Source of the DNA: Archangium sp.
GTDB taxonomy: Bacteria > Myxococcota > Myxococcia > Myxococcales > Myxococcaceae
NCBI GenBank assembly: GCA_016793525.1
Contig: JAEUJT010000486.1
Span: 1 to 6,597 of the forward strand
Length of the DNA stretch: 6,597 bases
Reading direction: 5' to 3'
Within the stretch, counting starts at the first letter, position 1. Each line of letters starts with the position of its first letter. This document shows, piece after piece, positions 5,017-6,597 of the stretch. The notes below the pieces were generated by a model. The model worked only from the letters and a program-made list of their open reading frames with translations, did not search any database and was not told the DNA's origin. The position numbers and the translations under genes were made by a program.

Positions 5017-6597
5017 ATGGATGCTCCACTGGCGCTGTTGGTGCTGCCCGACGCCACCCGCGTGGAGCACGAGCTGGTGCGCCGCAGCCGGGGTGGGCAG
5101 CTCGTCGACGCGCGCTCGGTGTGTACGCTGACGCAGCTGGTGCAGCAGTGCGCCGCTTCGGTGCCAGGCCACGCGGTGGCGACGACCGCGCTGGTTCGGG
5201 CGGCGGTCACGGCGGCGGCGCTCGAGAGCCACGACGAGGGGCTCCGGCACGCGGCGCACACACCAGACTTCGGCGCCTCGATGGAAGCGCTCCTCGGGCA
5301 TGTCGTGTCGCAGGGGGCGACGCCTGCGGCGCTGCTGCAGGCGGCCGATCGCGCCAGCCCAAGCCTCCGCGGGCGGGCGGCGGCCGTGGCCCAGGTGTGG
5401 CGCGCGCGCGACGAGCGGTTGGCGGCGGTGGGCATGGTGCACCCCTCGTCGGTGCTGGCGCAGGCGCGGGCGGCGCTGGAGACGCAGGGTCTCCCTCTTT
5501 CCTACCGCCACCTGGAGCACGTCGAGGTGGCGCTCGTGCACGATCTGCCTCCCGCGCGGCTGGCGCTGGTGAAGGCGCTGGCCGACGCGTGCAGGAGGCA
5601 GCGCACCCGGTTTCGGCTGACCTGGTCGGGCGTGGGCCGTGACGACGTCGATCTCTTCGTGGCGCAGGCCGTGGCCACCATCGAAGCGGAGTGGGAGCTC
5701 GACGCCGATGGGCTGGAGCTGCTCCAGGCGACGACGCCGCTGGCGTGGGTGGCCGGAGAGGCTTTCGCCGACGAGCCGAGGCCCGCTGAGGCTCCGGCGT
5801 TGCGCGCCTTCGAAGCGGTGACCCCGCGCGACGAGGTGATGGAGGTGGCCGCGCGCGTGCGGCACCTGGTGAACGACGGCGTGGCCCCCGAGCGAATCGC
5901 GGTGGTGGGGCAGAACCTCGACACCGCGGCGCCGCTGATTGAAGAGGCCTTCGCCGCCGTTCGGGTGCCGGTGCGGGCTCGGGTGGAGGCGACGGTGCTC
6001 GCGAGCCCTCCGGCCCGGTTGGCGGCGTCGCTGGCGCGGCTCGATGACGAGGCGTTTCCCGCGAAGGCGGTCGCGCAGTGGCTCACCTCTCCGTGGGTTC
6101 GTGGCCCGGTGGCGTGTGCGGTCGACGCGACGGCGCGGCTCGCGGAGGCGGGTGTTCGTGACGACGCCATCGGCCGGGTCGGCGACGAAGGGGCCTATTC
6201 GGTGCGGCTCGGCGCGCTCCAGCGGAGGTTGCACGAGCGGGCGTCATTTTCCTCCAACCCGCGCTGGGCGAAGGCGGCCGCAGAGGTGGCGCAGGTCGCG
6301 GCCTCGGTGAAGGCGCTGCAGGTGGTGGCGCGCGGCATTCCCCGGCGGGGCACGCGAGCGGCCATGCTCGATGCGTGGTGGCGCGCGGTGCAGCTGACCG
6401 GCGTGGCGCGGAGTGGGCGACCGGCGTTCGAGCCGTACGACGGCGGGCTCCTCCACCGGCTGGAGACCCACGCGCTGGCGAGAGATGGCGCGGCGATCGA
6501 CGCGTTGGCCACGGTGTACCGCGAGGCCCGAGAGGCGCTCGAGCAGACGCGGCTGGGCCAGCTGGTGGTGACGCGCCCCGCGTTCTCTCAGTGGCTC
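5017..6597 (+). CDS. AddB/RecB-like PD-(D/E)XK family DNA-repair protein, N-terminal part (cut by window edge)
   Basis: The frame is open for 527 codons with no stop before the window ends, so the C-terminus is missing. The family (AddB-like partner of helicase-nucleases that process double-strand breaks) usually exceeds 850 residues. Seen: an N-terminal strand LALLVLPD (5-12) followed by a helix and a TLTQLVQQC helix, as in the inactive helicase-like part of AddB proteins, with no Walker A GxxGxGKT; a central DEVMEVAARVRHLV segment (272-285), then PERIAVVGQNLD and APLIEEAF, and VRVPVRAR (about 291-321). This succession is the typical 'E-V-x-x-x-A-R-x-I...P-E-x-I-A-V-V...P-L-x-E-E-x-F' signature of the family. 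The C-terminal nuclease motifs and any Fe-S cysteines would lie beyond the window. Start: ATG at 5017; no in-frame start or Shine-Dalgarno site lies close upstream, so the transcript may be leaderless. Family assignment is from pattern memory and moderately sure. Confidence 0.8.
   Translation, partial: MDAPLALLVLPDATRVEHELVRRSRGGQLVDARSVCTLTQLVQQCAASVPGHAVATTALVRAAVTAAALESHDEGLRHAAHTPDFGASMEALLGHVVSQGATPAALLQAADRASPSLRGRAAAVAQVWRARDERLAAVGMVHPSSVLAQARAALETQGLPLSYRHLEHVEVALVHDLPPARLALVKALADACRRQRTRFRLTWSGVGRDDVDLFVAQAVATIEAEWELDADGLELLQATTPLAWVAGEAFADEPRPAEAPALRAFEAVTPRDEVMEVAARVRHLVNDGVAPERIAVVGQNLDTAAPLIEEAFAAVRVPVRARVEATVLASPPARLAASLARLDDEAFPAKAVAQWLTSPWVRGPVACAVDATARLAEAGVRDDAIGRVGDEGAYSVRLGALQRRLHERASFSSNPRWAKAAAEVAQVAASVKALQVVARGIPRRGTRAAMLDAWWRAVQLTGVARSGRPAFEPYDGGLLHRLETHALARDGAAIDALATVYREAREALEQTRLGQLVVTRPAFSQWL

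Noticed and set aside
4407..5642. Plus-strand open frame of 411 codons overlapping lspA and the AddB-like gene
   Set aside because: It is antisense to lspA and then out of frame with the AddB-like gene. It turns into Gly/Ala/Arg low complexity, and the AddB frame from 5017 has the family motifs.
4141..6234. Minus-strand open frame of 697 codons across lspA and the AddB-like gene
   Set aside because: It is extremely Arg/His-rich and overlaps lspA in a wrong frame and the AddB-like gene in antisense. No known domain is seen.

Overview
The window is very G+C-rich (about 70% by eye, with nearly every third codon position G or C). It encodes secreted proteins of a style typical of Myxococcota: lipoproteins with Cys-rich mini-modules, long Asp-Ala-Gly (VDAG/PDAG) linkers, a 'D-x-NCDG-x-DG' motif and glycine-saturated C-terminal domains. 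A myxobacterium or related Myxococcota lineage is the best guess; the sequence alone does not give the genus.

Layout. Bases 4982 down to 12 hold four minus-strand genes packed head to tail. In order of transcription they are: a signal peptidase II (LspA, 4443-4982); an exported protein of unknown function with a Pro-rich linker and two C-terminal hydrophobic segments (3555-4403); a lipoprotein with a DAG-repeat linker and a Gly-rich, probably beta-helical body (1618-3555); and a lipoprotein with an IPT/TIG-like domain and a seven-bladed FG-GAP-like beta-propeller (12-1586). Gaps are short (39 nt, a 1-nt TGATG overlap, then 31 nt), so one transcript is likely. From base 5017 a plus-strand gene runs off the right edge. 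It reads as an AddB/RecB-type (PD-(D/E)XK family) DNA-repair protein of at least 527 residues. Only 34 bp separate its start codon from that of lspA, so the two divergent promoters must overlap or lie inside the opposing genes. There is no gene-free stretch longer than 40 bases.

How the genes may work together. LspA cleaves prolipoprotein signal peptides, and the last two genes of the cluster are clear prolipoproteins. The cluster therefore looks like a surface-display cassette: a processing enzyme, an envelope-anchored protein, and two outer-surface lipoproteins that share the same N-terminal Cys-rich module but carry different repeat scaffolds (beta-helix and beta-propeller). That functional link is inference. 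The AddB-like gene is probably unrelated in function and would be expected to precede an AddA-like helicase-nuclease gene outside the window.

Limits. All assignments come from reading motifs. No database search, structure prediction or transcription data was available. No rRNA, tRNA, CRISPR array, insertion sequence or convincing terminator was seen.
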